Origin: Cohnella sp. SGD-V74
Lineage (GTDB): Bacteria; Bacillota; Bacilli; Paenibacillales; Paenibacillaceae
Direction of reading: 5' to 3'
Assembly: GCF_003001675.1 (NCBI RefSeq)
Contig: NZ_PVYW01000009.1
Coordinates: forward strand, 62,001 to 126,000
DNA: 64,000 nt
Made by a program: the position numbers and the translations under genes. This document shows, piece by piece, positions 46,723-56,587 of this stretch. Each line of letters opens with the position of its first letter. The first letter of the stretch is position 1. The notes under the pieces are model-generated. The model was given only the letters and a program-made list of their open reading frames with translations. It was not told the DNA's origin and ran no database searches.

Positions 46723-47988
46723 ATGGGTTTCCAGAAGCCTCCGGGCACGCAGGACATTATGCCCGGCAATTCCGAGCTATGGCAATACGTAGAGAGCACG
46801 GCTCGCGACATTTGCCGGCGTTACCGGTTCAGAGAGATTAGAACGCCGATCTTCGAAGGCACCGAGCTGTTCAAACGCGGTGTCGGCGAGACGACGGATA
46901 TCGTCGAGAAAGAGATGTACACGTTCGAGGATCGCGGCGAGCGCAGCATGACGCTTCGTCCGGAAGGGACGGCCGGCGTCGTCCGTTCTTACGTGGAAAA
47001 CAAGCTGTACGGCGATCCGGACATTGCGAAGCTGTACTATATCGGGCCGATGTTCCGATACGAGCGCGCGCAGGCGGGCAGATACCGCCAGTTCCATCAG
47101 TTCGGCGTCGAGGCGATCGGCTCCGACGACCCGGCGCTCGACGCGGAAGTGATCGCCTTGGGTTATCACTTTTACCGGGAGCTGGGACTGACCGGAGTAT
47201 CGGTGGATTTGAACTCCGTCGGCACGCCCGCGGTCCGTGCTGCGTTCCGGGAGAAGCTGCTCGCCTTCCTGCTGCCGATGCGCGAGAGCCTGTGCAAGGA
47301 CTGCCAGGCGCGCATCGACCGCAATCCGCTCCGAGTGCTGGATTGCAAAGTCGACCAGGATAAGTTCACGGACGCTCCGTCGATTCTGGACAGCCTGGAC
47401 GAGGCCTGCGAGAAGCACTTCGCGCGCGTGCGCGAATGCCTGGATGAGATGAGCATTCCGTACCGGCTGAACCCGCGGCTTGTCAGAGGGCTGGACTATT
47501 ACACGCACACGGCGTTCGAGTACAAGGCGCAAGGAATCGGCGCGATCGATACGATCGGCGGCGGCGGCCGGTACAACGGGCTCGTGGCGGAGATCGGCGG
47601 GGACGACAAGCCGGGCGTCGGACTCGGGCTCGGACTGGAGCGGACGCTGCTGCTGCTGGAAAGCCAAGGCATCAAGCCGGACTTGGGCAACCAGGCGGAC
47701 GTCTACATCGTCGCGCTGGGCGAGCGGGCTGAGCAAGCGGCTCCCGGCCTGACGCAGCGGCTGCGGGATGCGGGAATCGCCGCGGAGCGGGATTACCTCG
47801 GACGCAAGACGAAGGCGCAGTTCAAGGCGGCGGAGCGCAGCGGAGCCCGCTATGCGGCCGTGTTGGGCGACGACGAGCTGGACCGGGGAGAGATCTCCCT
47901 GCGGCCGATAGCAGGCGGCGAGCAAACGGCCGTGAAGCTGAGCGAACTGGCGGACGCGATCAAGAAACTGACTGCACCTACACCATAA
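46723..47988 (+). CDS. hisS: Histidyl-tRNA synthetase
   Basis: A 421-residue class II synthetase. Motif 1 (REIRTPIFEGTELFKRGVGETTDIVEKEMY), motif 2 (GPMFRYERAQAGRYRQFHQFGVEAIG), the histidine-specific LVRGLDYYTHTAFEY and motif 3 (PGVGLGLGLERTLLLLE) are seen, with a C-terminal anticodon-binding domain. ATG 46723 follows AGGAGTG at 46708-46714; the longer open frame would reach into the T-box. aspS follows 18 bp later. Confidence 0.97.
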   Translation: MGFQKPPGTQDIMPGNSELWQYVESTARDICRRYRFREIRTPIFEGTELFKRGVGETTDIVEKEMYTFEDRGERSMTLRPEGTAGVVRSYVENKLYGDPDIAKLYYIGPMFRYERAQAGRYRQFHQFGVEAIGSDDPALDAEVIALGYHFYRELGLTGVSVDLNSVGTPAVRAAFREKLLAFLLPMRESLCKDCQARIDRNPLRVLDCKVDQDKFTDAPSILDSLDEACEKHFARVRECLDEMSIPYRLNPRLVRGLDYYTHTAFEYKAQGIGAIDTIGGGGRYNGLVAEIGGDDKPGVGLGLGLERTLLLLESQGIKPDLGNQADVYIVALGERAEQAAPGLTQRLRDAGIAAERDYLGRKTKAQFKAAERSGARYAAVLGDDELDRGEISLRPIAGGEQTAVKLSELADAIKKLTAPTP

Positions 47989-48006
47989 AAAGGGGAAAGA
48001 TCACAA

Positions 48007-49845
<1,839 letters not shown>

Positions 49846-49866
49846 TCAAAAGGAGCGAACCTATCG

Positions 49867-50631
49867 ATGTTGCACCAATTTTCCAGAACGGAGCTGGCGA
49901 TCGGACCGGAAGGCCTCGAGACGCTGAAGGGCAGCACCGTGGCCGTGCTCGGCATCGGCGGAGTCGGCGGCATCGCCGCCGAGGCGCTGGCCCGTTCGGG
50001 TATCGGGCGGATTATTCTGATCGATAAGGACGTCGTCGATATTACGAACATCAACCGCCAGGTCCATGCGCTGACGACGACGGTCGGCCAGCCGAAGGCG
50101 GAGCTGATGAGGGATCGGATCAAGCTGATCAATCCGGAATGCGACGTCATCGCGCTCCGCATGTTCTATACCGAGGAGACGTACGAGGAGCTGTTCAAGT
50201 ATCCGCTGGACTATGTCGTCGACGCATCGGACACGATCGTCTACAAGGTTCATCTGATGAAGCAGTGCCTGGAACGCGACATTCCGATCATCTCCAGCAT
50301 GGGCGCGGCGAACAAGACGGACCCGAGCCGGTTCAAGGTTGCCGACATTTCCAAGACGACGGTCGATCCGATCGCCCGCGTCGTCCGCAGGAAGCTGCGC
50401 GAAGCGGGGATCAAGAAAGGCGTCCAGGTCGTGTTCTCGACGGAGGACCCGATCCGGCCTAGGGAGGACGTCACGCAGCGGATCGTTCCGGACACGGCGC
50501 CGGAAATCCGCAAAGCGAAGCAGCCGCCGGCGAGCAACGCTTTCGTGCCTCCGGTGGCGGGATTGATTATGGTCAGCGTCGTGTTCCGCGAGCTGGTCGA
50601 GAAGGGCGCGGCGAGCCGATCCGAAGGGTGA
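49867..50631 (+). CDS. tcdA: tRNA threonylcarbamoyladenosine dehydratase
   Basis: A 254-residue E1/ThiF-fold enzyme that cyclises t6A37 of tRNA to ct6A with ATP. The nucleotide loop VLGIGGVGG is at about 27-35, followed by LIDKDVVDITNINRQ, the family signature of TcdA/CsdL. AAAAGGAG precedes the ATG, 21 bp after aspS, so it probably belongs to the T-box operon. ThiF or MoeB are less likely given its length and the tRNA context. Confidence 0.88.
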   Translation: MLHQFSRTELAIGPEGLETLKGSTVAVLGIGGVGGIAAEALARSGIGRIILIDKDVVDITNINRQVHALTTTVGQPKAELMRDRIKLINPECDVIALRMFYTEETYEELFKYPLDYVVDASDTIVYKVHLMKQCLERDIPIISSMGAANKTDPSRFKVADISKTTVDPIARVVRRKLREAGIKKGVQVVFSTEDPIRPREDVTQRIVPDTAPEIRKAKQPPASNAFVPPVAGLIMVSVVFRELVEKGAASRSEG

Positions 50632-50765
50632 GGCGCTGATCGAGAAGCTCTGACTGCCGTCCGACGGGGGAGCATAAGCGTCCTTCCGGCAAATGACGAG
50701 CCGGTCAGGGTCCGTCCCGCAATTGCGACGGATTAAGCCCGCTTGGAAGCAAATTTCTTCATGAT

Positions 50766-50810
50766 AAAGGACCTCAGTTTCCACTGTAGTGGATTTTGAG
50801 GTCCTTTCGC
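50766..50810. terminator. Bidirectional terminator between tcdA and the coat genes
   Basis: An 11-bp stem (50766-50776 with 50797-50807, arm AAAGGACCTCA) and an inner TCCACT/AGTGGA palindrome form a long, nearly perfect hairpin between convergent genes. Confidence 0.8.
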
Positions 50811-50867
50811 GTGCGGCGCGGCTGGCGTCATGTCGTGTCGTGCAACTCTTCTGAGCAAGCCGCCTTT

Positions 50868-51524
50868 TTACGGACGATGCATTGTTTTGACATGATCCAG
50901 ATGAACGTAGGTGCTCGTTCCGTCCGCGGCGACGAGCTCCAGCAGGTTGTTGTCGACGGTTTTCAGCAGACCGGTTTTCCGCGGCTGTTCCCCCAGGTCC
51001 AAAATGATGAATTCCTTTTCGAATTTTTTGAGCTGCTGGTCGAATGTGCGGGCGAGCGGCGCGGCCATCGGATAGACCGGGAACTTGATTTGCTCCAAAG
51101 CGTACGGCATCTTCAGGGGATCGAAGGGGGCGAGAATTTTCAGATGCCTCATCGATACGTAGAGAGACCGGTACATCGGCGAGTTAAAGACGAAAAAGTC
51201 GTTCATCACGCTCGTAACGTAACCGTGAATCGTCTGGCTTCCCGCGACGTACAGCTCGGAGAACACGCCTTTGGCGTTCAGCAGCACTTTGCGGTAGGAC
51301 AAGTCTATCGCCGGGTCCAGCGGCGGCTCGGGAATGTCCTCCGGCATGCGAACTGGCGGCGGACAGCGGGTCAGCTGCTCGATATGGACGAGCGGTACGT
51401 ACATGAATCGCGTGCCGTCGTACAGCACGACGAGATCCGCGCTTTGATCGACGAGCTTGCCGCGGACGGCATGGCGCAGATCTGAAACCGTCAGGGCAAC
51501 GAACTCATTCGCGTAATCGATCAT
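50868..51524 (-). CDS. CotB-like spore coat protein (DUF2642-type repeats)
   Basis: A 218-residue protein with three similar beta-rich, Sm-like segments: RGKLVDQSADLVVLYDGTRFMYVP, then a middle copy around HGYVTSVMNDFFVFNSP, and FIILDLGEQPRKTGLLKT. Such segments occur in the N-terminal region of B. subtilis CotB and in DUF2642 proteins. The ATG at 51524 has AAGGAGG about 12 bp upstream; the open frame continues into the previous gene but without support. It lies 46 bp after the His-rich gene on the same strand, so the two probably form an operon. The role in the coat is inferred. Confidence 0.6.
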   Translation of the reverse strand: MIDYANEFVALTVSDLRHAVRGKLVDQSADLVVLYDGTRFMYVPLVHIEQLTRCPPPVRMPEDIPEPPLDPAIDLSYRKVLLNAKGVFSELYVAGSQTIHGYVTSVMNDFFVFNSPMYRSLYVSMRHLKILAPFDPLKMPYALEQIKFPVYPMAAPLARTFDQQLKKFEKEFIILDLGEQPRKTGLLKTVDNNLLELVAADGTSTYVHLDHVKTMHRP

Positions 51525-51570
51525 GGGGGCGGGAGCACCTCCTTGCGGCCAAACTGGGTTATCACCGGCT

Positions 51571-52152
51571 TCAGCTTCTGCCGCGGGATTTTTTCCCGTG
51601 CGATTTGCCGGACTTATGGCTTTTGTGATGGCTGTGGTGGTGGTGATGATGGTGGTGCTTATGCTTATGGCTTTTGTCGGACAAGCACACATAGGCGATC
51701 TGATTTCTTGGAAGACGGACCAGCTCGCCGTCGACGATGAGCAGGACGTTGTCTCGCGTCACCTCAACGAGAAAGCCGTCGATCGCGTCGCCGTTGCGGC
51801 TGATTCGAACGTGCCGGCGGGTCAGCCGGGGCAGCAGGCTATTAAAGTTAGCCGCGTTAATATGGCTCCGGTGGGAGCTTTTCCCGCGGCTCGAACCGCT
51901 GCGGCGAACTTCGGAGATATTGCGGACGAACGCTCCGTTCACGTAACAGAGACCGTGGTTGCGGGACGCGAGCACCAGGTAGTCATTCGGCGCGGCGACG
52001 AGAGTGCCTTCAAGACGTCCTCCCCCGTTCAGATGAATGACGACTTCGCGGCCGACATAGTGGCTCGGGGGGTGAGCGGCGTTGTTGTTTTGCTGAACCG
52101 GCTCTTGAAAAAGATTTTGTTGAAAAAAAGGTTGTTGAAACCCGAATAGCAT
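51571..52152 (-). CDS. CotB-like coat protein with poly-histidine tail
   Basis: A 193-residue protein with a Gln/Asn/Phe-rich N-terminus (about 1-30), two DUF2642-like beta segments (YVGREVVIHLNGGGRLEGTL and RRHVRISRNGDAIDGFLVEV), and a strongly basic His/Lys/Ser tail from about 158 including HKHKHHHHHHHHSHHK. Similar tails occur in CotB and CotG and are targets of CotH or bind metal. The ATG at 52152 has AAGGAG 12 bp upstream. It diverges from the CotG-like gene. Coat assignment rests on the repeats and the nearby cotH. Confidence 0.6.
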   Translation of the reverse strand: MLFGFQQPFFQQNLFQEPVQQNNNAAHPPSHYVGREVVIHLNGGGRLEGTLVAAPNDYLVLASRNHGLCYVNGAFVRNISEVRRSGSSRGKSSHRSHINAANFNSLLPRLTRRHVRISRNGDAIDGFLVEVTRDNVLLIVDGELVRLPRNQIAYVCLSDKSHKHKHHHHHHHHSHHKSHKSGKSHGKKSRGRS

Positions 52153-52243
52153 AGACGATGAACTCCTTCCCTATTGAGAAAAATCCCGCGAATGGATGGG
52201 TATCGGCGCAAAGGCTCATTCCTTCGGACGGCAGCTTGTTCAC

Positions 52244-52334
52244 GATTCAGCAAGTATAAAATCCGCTATCCTTATCTGAATCGTCTCCGACAAAACGCAT
52301 TCATCGTCCAGAGGACGCCGAAGGCGTTTTTGCT
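52244..52334 (+). repeat. Copy A of a 91-bp structured repeat
   Basis: About 85% identical to 62954-63044. GATTCAG (52244-52250) pairs with CTGAATC (52276-52282), and AAAACGC (52292-52298) pairs with GCGTTTT at about 52324-52330 around a CGTCC/GGACG inner stem, giving a terminator-like hairpin with five T's. It lies between the His-rich gene and the CotG-like gene. Confidence 0.8.
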
Positions 52335-52580
52335 TGGCTCGTCTCGTTCCGCGATTCGGCGATCGTCCTTCCCGACCGTCCGAAGGGGAAGCGGGTTTGT
52401 ACTCTACATGTATGTGTTCGCGAGGTTGGGGGATACGGTTGGTTGTCCGAGTGGCCGCCAAAAATCCGCGATTGCAGGAGCGGGATTCGCCCGTTTTCGC
52501 CGCAATTCTGCGCCTGTCTCTATCGGAGATCGGCGATGGCTCATAGACTGTATGATCTTTATTCAGGAGGTGCAGTTTCA

Positions 52581-53213
52581 TTGAGCATGCTGTTGCATGG
52601 GAACAACAAACGCCGTCCGAAACGCATACGCAAATGCAAATGCTGGTGGACGTACGGGGGAAAAAGGAAGAGGCGGCAAGCTCCCATCGAGCAAGCTCCC
52701 GAGGAGCAGGAACCGACGAACGATCCGATCGATACGCCGGACCAAGGCCACCAAACGTGGGGGACCTGGGGACCTGACGGCGGTCGCACGGGCGGTCATC
52801 CGGGCGATGGACGTACCGGCGGTCGTACGGGAGGTCGTACCGGCGATGGACGTACTGGCGATCGTACGGGAGGTCGTACCGGAGATGGACGTACTGGCGG
52901 TCGTACGGGAGGTCGTACCGGAGACGGTCGTACCGGTCGCACCGGCGACGGGCGCACGGGCCGCACCGGCGGCGGACGTACAGGCCGCACGGGAGACGGG
53001 CGTACGGGTCGTACAGGAGATGGACGTACAGGGCGCACGGGAGACGGGCGTACGGGTCGTACAGGAGATGGACGTACAGGGCGCACAGGTGACGGTCGTA
53101 CCGGTCGCGGCGGCTGCCAATGCGATTGCCGTAAAGGCCACAAGGGACACAAAGGGCGCAAAGGCCATAAAGGTCACAAGGGCCGCAAAGGGCACAGCAA
53201 GAAGCGCAGTTAA
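52581..53213 (+). CDS. CotG-like repeat protein, about 27 Arg-Thr-Gly motifs
   Basis: A 210-residue, very basic protein. The N-terminus (MSMLLHGNNKRRPKRIRKCKCWW) is Lys/Arg/Cys-rich, then comes an acidic linker, then residues about 68-178 made of GRTGDG and GRTGRTGDG repeats (encoded at 52783-53112). A CQCDC cluster and a GHKGHKGRKGHKG tail with KKRS end it. The repeats recall CotG-type coat proteins, but with Thr in place of Ser. TTG 52581 follows AGGAGGTG at 52565-52572, a better site than ATG 52587. A CotH kinase gene lies 2.2 kb downstream. Function is inferred. Confidence 0.6.
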   Translation: MSMLLHGNNKRRPKRIRKCKCWWTYGGKRKRRQAPIEQAPEEQEPTNDPIDTPDQGHQTWGTWGPDGGRTGGHPGDGRTGGRTGGRTGDGRTGDRTGGRTGDGRTGGRTGGRTGDGRTGRTGDGRTGRTGGGRTGRTGDGRTGRTGDGRTGRTGDGRTGRTGDGRTGRTGDGRTGRGGCQCDCRKGHKGHKGRKGHKGHKGRKGHSKKRS

Positions 53214-53239
53214 CTCGGTTCCACCATGCGCCTATTCCT

Positions 53240-54178
53240 CTATAATTCGGACGGTGATAAATCCTGATCGCTGACGGCGGTCGGGATTTTTTGCTGTGCA
53301 GCTCCGCGGAACCGCCGTTCAATGTATGCAATAAATCGCTTGGCTGCCGGAGAGATATGGCGGCCCTCCCTCCAGCGCAAGCCGATTTCCCAATGCCAGC
53401 CTTCATTCGTTATCGGAATCCAGACCAATTCATCCAGCATGAGCCCCATCGTTTGGGGCAGGACGGATACGCCGAGATTCGACTTCACGAATCCGGCTAC
53501 GGTAATCAAATCCTCCGCCTCATATGCCGAATCAAGCACGAACCCGGTATGCCGAAACCGCGATAGGATCGTCGCTTTTAATCCGCAGTTGTTTTTCAAA
53601 CCGATGAACGCTTCCCCGGACAGCTCCTCCAGACTTAGAGCCGAACGATCGGCCAAACGATGCCTGGACGATACGACGATAAACAAGGGGACTTTGCGAA
53701 TCGTCCTCCACGGATGATCGCCCAGCGTCGATTCCCTCGAGGTGATCATCAGATCCGAGTGTCCTTGTTCCAGATGCTCGTCGATGTCGCCAAGATTGCC
53801 TTGTGTCAATTCGAAACGGACTTTGGGATAGGTCGATTGATAGTCTTGGACTAACCGGGGAATTAAATCGACGCCTAAAATATTGAGATAGGATAAAGCG
53901 ATGACCCCCGTTTCGGGATTAGACCATTCTTCGATTTCCTTGACGCCGTTTTCGATGTTCTGCAGCGCCTGAGCGATCCATTTCGAGAATATGGAGCCGT
54001 TCCGGTTCAGCTTCACGTTCCGCCCGTTCCGTTCGAACAAGGGAGCGCCGATCTCGTTCTCGAGTTTGGCAATCGCATGACTGAGCGCCGGTTGGGTGAT
54101 GCCGAGCGCTTTCGAAGCCATCGTCATATGTTCTAACCGCGCAACGGTCATAAAGTATTCTAACTGTGTAAGCTCCAT
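53240..54178 (-). CDS. LysR-family transcriptional regulator
   Basis: A 312-residue regulator with an N-terminal winged helix (MELTQLEYFMTVARLEHMTMASKALGITQPALSHAIAKLE, residues 1-60) and the periplasmic-binding-like effector domain (VIALSYLNILGVDLIPRLVQDYQ onward). It diverges from the SDR gene at 54355, the usual arrangement when a LysR protein controls its neighbour. Its last codons overlap a terminator that serves the CotG-like gene from the other side. The effector is unknown. Confidence 0.9.
   Translation of the reverse strand: MELTQLEYFMTVARLEHMTMASKALGITQPALSHAIAKLENEIGAPLFERNGRNVKLNRNGSIFSKWIAQALQNIENGVKEIEEWSNPETGVIALSYLNILGVDLIPRLVQDYQSTYPKVRFELTQGNLGDIDEHLEQGHSDLMITSRESTLGDHPWRTIRKVPLFIVVSSRHRLADRSALSLEELSGEAFIGLKNNCGLKATILSRFRHTGFVLDSAYEAEDLITVAGFVKSNLGVSVLPQTMGLMLDELVWIPITNEGWHWEIGLRWREGRHISPAAKRFIAYIERRFRGAAQQKIPTAVSDQDLSPSEL
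53260..53292 (+). terminator. Terminator of the CotG-like gene, inside the LysR reading frame
   Basis: A 12-bp stem (53260-53271 with 53276-53288, some G-T pairs) with TTTTTT after it. The bases are also coding for the C-terminal residues of the convergent LysR gene. Confidence 0.75.
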
Positions 54179-54199
54179 AACGGATCGTTCTCCTCATTA

Positions 54200-54240
54200 A
54201 TATTATTCATGAATTTTATTATTATAATAAATTGGACGTA
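54200..54240. promoter_or_regulatory. AT-rich divergent promoter/operator of LysR and SDR
   Basis: TTCATGAA and the TTATTATTATAATAA inverted repeat lie here; TATAAT can be read on both strands at 54221-54228. This is where a LysR dimer would be expected to bind. Confidence 0.5.
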
Positions 54241-54354
54241 ATGAATGGGGCAAGTGTAAAATGAGATCGGGTTCCCCCTTGAACATCGTTTAAGGAATAA
54301 GCGCCGAATATCCGGATCCGGTCATTCCTAATACGGAGAGGAACAAATGCAAAT

Positions 54355-55149
54355 ATGAGCAAAACATTCGAGTTCTCGGCAACGGAATTTCTAGGCAAGA
54401 AAGCGCTCGTAACCGGCGGAACGAAAGGAATGGGACAAGCCGTCGTGAACAGGCTTGCAAGCGGCGGCGCGACCGTCCTTACGACAGCTCGTTCTCAACC
54501 TGCCGATCTGCCGAATTCGGTTGAATTCGTGCAAGCGGATATTGCTTCGCCCGAAGGAGTAGAACGAGTCATCGCGGCGGTGAAGGATCGGCTTGGAGGC
54601 ATCGACATCCTTGTCCACTGCGTGGGTGGATCGACTACGCCGCCGGGAGGAGCGCTGGTCCTTACCGATGAAGATTGGCTGCAGGCGTTGAATTGGAACC
54701 TTCTCGCCGCGGTACGGCTCGATCGCGCCTTGATCCCGCTAATGCTGGAACGGAAATCCGGCGTCATTCTGCATTTCACCTCAATCCAGAGAAAGTTGCC
54801 TCTTTACGAAACGACGTTGGCCTACGCTGCGGCCAAAGCCGCGCTTGCCAATTACAGCAAAGGATTGTCCAACGAATTTTCCCCCAGAGGGATTCGAATT
54901 AATTCATTGTCTCCCGGTTTTATTCAGACAGAGGCGGCGGATGCGTTGATCGATCGAATGGCGGCGGCAACGGGAAGCAGGGAAAGCGCGCTCCGGCAGC
55001 TTATGGATTCGCTCGGCGGCATTCCGCTTGGCCGCCCCGGATTTCCCGAAGAAGTCGCCGAGCTGGCCGCGTTTCTGATTTCCGACCGCGCCGCATCCGT
55101 TACGGGGAGCGAATACGTCATCGATGGCGGAACGATTCCGACCGTGTAA
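54355..55149 (+). CDS. Short-chain dehydrogenase/reductase
   Basis: A 264-residue classical SDR with the cofactor motif TGGTKGMG at residues 20-27 and catalytic Ser143, Tyr157 and Lys161 (YAAAK). The substrate cannot be read; such genes next to LysR regulators often handle small ketones or alcohols. The C-terminus IDGGTIPTV is typical. The start at ATG 54355 has a weak ribosome binding site. A gene fragment follows. Confidence 0.88.
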   Translation: MSKTFEFSATEFLGKKALVTGGTKGMGQAVVNRLASGGATVLTTARSQPADLPNSVEFVQADIASPEGVERVIAAVKDRLGGIDILVHCVGGSTTPPGGALVLTDEDWLQALNWNLLAAVRLDRALIPLMLERKSGVILHFTSIQRKLPLYETTLAYAAAKAALANYSKGLSNEFSPRGIRINSLSPGFIQTEAADALIDRMAAATGSRESALRQLMDSLGGIPLGRPGFPEEVAELAAFLISDRAASVTGSEYVIDGGTIPTV

Positions 55150-55185
55150 ATTATCAAAATAAGCGAGGTGGGGCAACAATGGGGA

Positions 55186-55317
55186 ATGTTGAAATTGGAT
55201 GGGACGTATGACAAAACCGGGTTGCCCGACCCGCTGCTGCTGGACTATTATTTCCGAATCGTGAACGATAAAATATCCAGCCTGTCCATTCACAGCGCCG
55301 AAGTCGCGTTGAACTGA
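55186..55317 (+). pseudogene. Remnant of an NTF2/SnoaL-like gene, 3' end only
   Basis: A 43-residue frame with LDGTYDKTGLPDPLLLDYYF and VNDKISSL, which resembles the C-terminal part of SnoaL-like fold proteins that are often paired with SDR genes. The N-terminal two thirds are missing. A second ATG nearby in another frame ends after ten codons, which suggests decay. Family naming is from memory. Confidence 0.45.
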
Positions 55318-55343
55318 CGGAGTCATAGCTGCAAGAACGCAGG

Positions 55344-55368
55344 AAGCGCCCGGTTCGGGCGCTTCTTC
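55344..55368 (+). terminator. Hairpin after the SDR unit
   Basis: AAGCGCCCG (55344-55352) pairs with CGGGCGCTT (55356-55364), followed by CTTC, a poor T-tract. Confidence 0.6.
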
Positions 55369-55454
55369 GTCGTATAGACGGATGCCGTTTCCGCCAATGC
55401 CGGGGCGACATACGCTGATTCAGACGACGCAACATGAAGAAGGGCGGAGAGTGC

Positions 55455-56522
55455 ATGCCTCTACCGGTCAGGGCGATAAGGCTGAGCGACGAAGCAAGCC
55501 GCGATATGGAAAAAAACCTATGGAACGATCGGTACGTTCCGGGCAGAATGAGCACCAACGGCGTAACGACTTCGGTGTCCGTGCGGTATCGGGGAGGACA
55601 TACGCGGAGCTATCCGAAAAAATCGTACGAAGTCGTCCGCAAAAATCAAGCCTTCCATTATAATGCCGAATACGACGACCCTTCGATGATTCGCAACGCG
55701 CTTTCCTTCGCCTTTTTCCCGATGATCGGTGTCCCGGCCCCCCGCACCAAGCACGTCCTTCTCACGGTTAACGGAGAGTCCAAAGGCGTCTATCTGGAAA
55801 TCGAGGGCGTGGAGAAGCTGTTTTTTTCCAAAAGGAAGCTCGGAGCTTCGTCCCTGTTCTACGCGATCAACAACCGGGCGGATTTCGGGCTGATCTCGTC
55901 GGAGTCGGACCGGCCGAAGAGGTCGCTGCTCGCCGGTTACGAACATCGATTCGGCTTAAGCGGAGAGAAAGCGAAGCTGTCGTCGTTCATCAAGGGGCTG
56001 AATACGCTCAACGGATCGCAAGCCGAAGCATTCATTCGCTCCCGCCTGGACGTGGACAATTACTTGCGATGGCTCGCCGGGGCGGTGCTGACCGGCAATT
56101 ACGACGGCTTCGAGCAAAACTACGCGATCTATCGGAGCAGCAAAACGGGCAAGCTGCGCATGATTCCGTGGGACTATGAAGGAACTTGGGGACGCAATTG
56201 CTATGGACGCATCGTCGAGAGTGATCTGGTGAAGGTGGAAGGGTACAACGTACTGACGAACAAACTGCTCGGGTTTCCTTCCATTCGCAGGCAGTACCGA
56301 ACGATTTTGCAGCAGGCTCTGAACGGGCCGTTCACGGAAAAACGGCTGATGCCGGTCGCGGAGAAAATGATGGAGAAAATCGCGCCGTATATGAAGAAAG
56401 ACGGCAGCCGCAAATGGCTGTACCAGGAGTTCATCGGGGAGCCATTCATCATCCGCAACTATATCCGCGAGAGAAGAGAGATCGTGAAGGAGCGGATGTA
56501 CGATCTGAAAGGGAACGTATGA
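55455..56522 (+). CDS. cotH: CotH-family spore coat protein kinase
   Basis: A 355-residue protein of the CotH kinase family. It has an RYRGGHTRSYPKKSYEV segment, the VYLEIEGVEK core, the conserved NYDGFEQNYAIYRS and the metal-binding MIPWDYEGTWGRN. In B. subtilis CotH phosphorylates CotB and CotG in the outer coat. The ATG at 55455 follows GGAGAG; an upstream ATG at 55434 is less likely. Here the CotB/CotG-like genes lie within 5 kb upstream. Confidence 0.88.
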   Translation: MPLPVRAIRLSDEASRDMEKNLWNDRYVPGRMSTNGVTTSVSVRYRGGHTRSYPKKSYEVVRKNQAFHYNAEYDDPSMIRNALSFAFFPMIGVPAPRTKHVLLTVNGESKGVYLEIEGVEKLFFSKRKLGASSLFYAINNRADFGLISSESDRPKRSLLAGYEHRFGLSGEKAKLSSFIKGLNTLNGSQAEAFIRSRLDVDNYLRWLAGAVLTGNYDGFEQNYAIYRSSKTGKLRMIPWDYEGTWGRNCYGRIVESDLVKVEGYNVLTNKLLGFPSIRRQYRTILQQALNGPFTEKRLMPVAEKMMEKIAPYMKKDGSRKWLYQEFIGEPFIIRNYIRERREIVKERMYDLKGNV

Positions 56523-56587
56523 TCGCTTTCTCTTCCTGGAAACGCAAGTTTCTGGTATGATAATAAGGAAGAGAGGCGGTAATACGA

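Noticed and set aside
52796..53161. Minus-strand Pro/Arg/Val repeat protein
   Set aside because: Complement of the RTG repeats; the + strand has the ribosome binding site, terminator and sensible ends.
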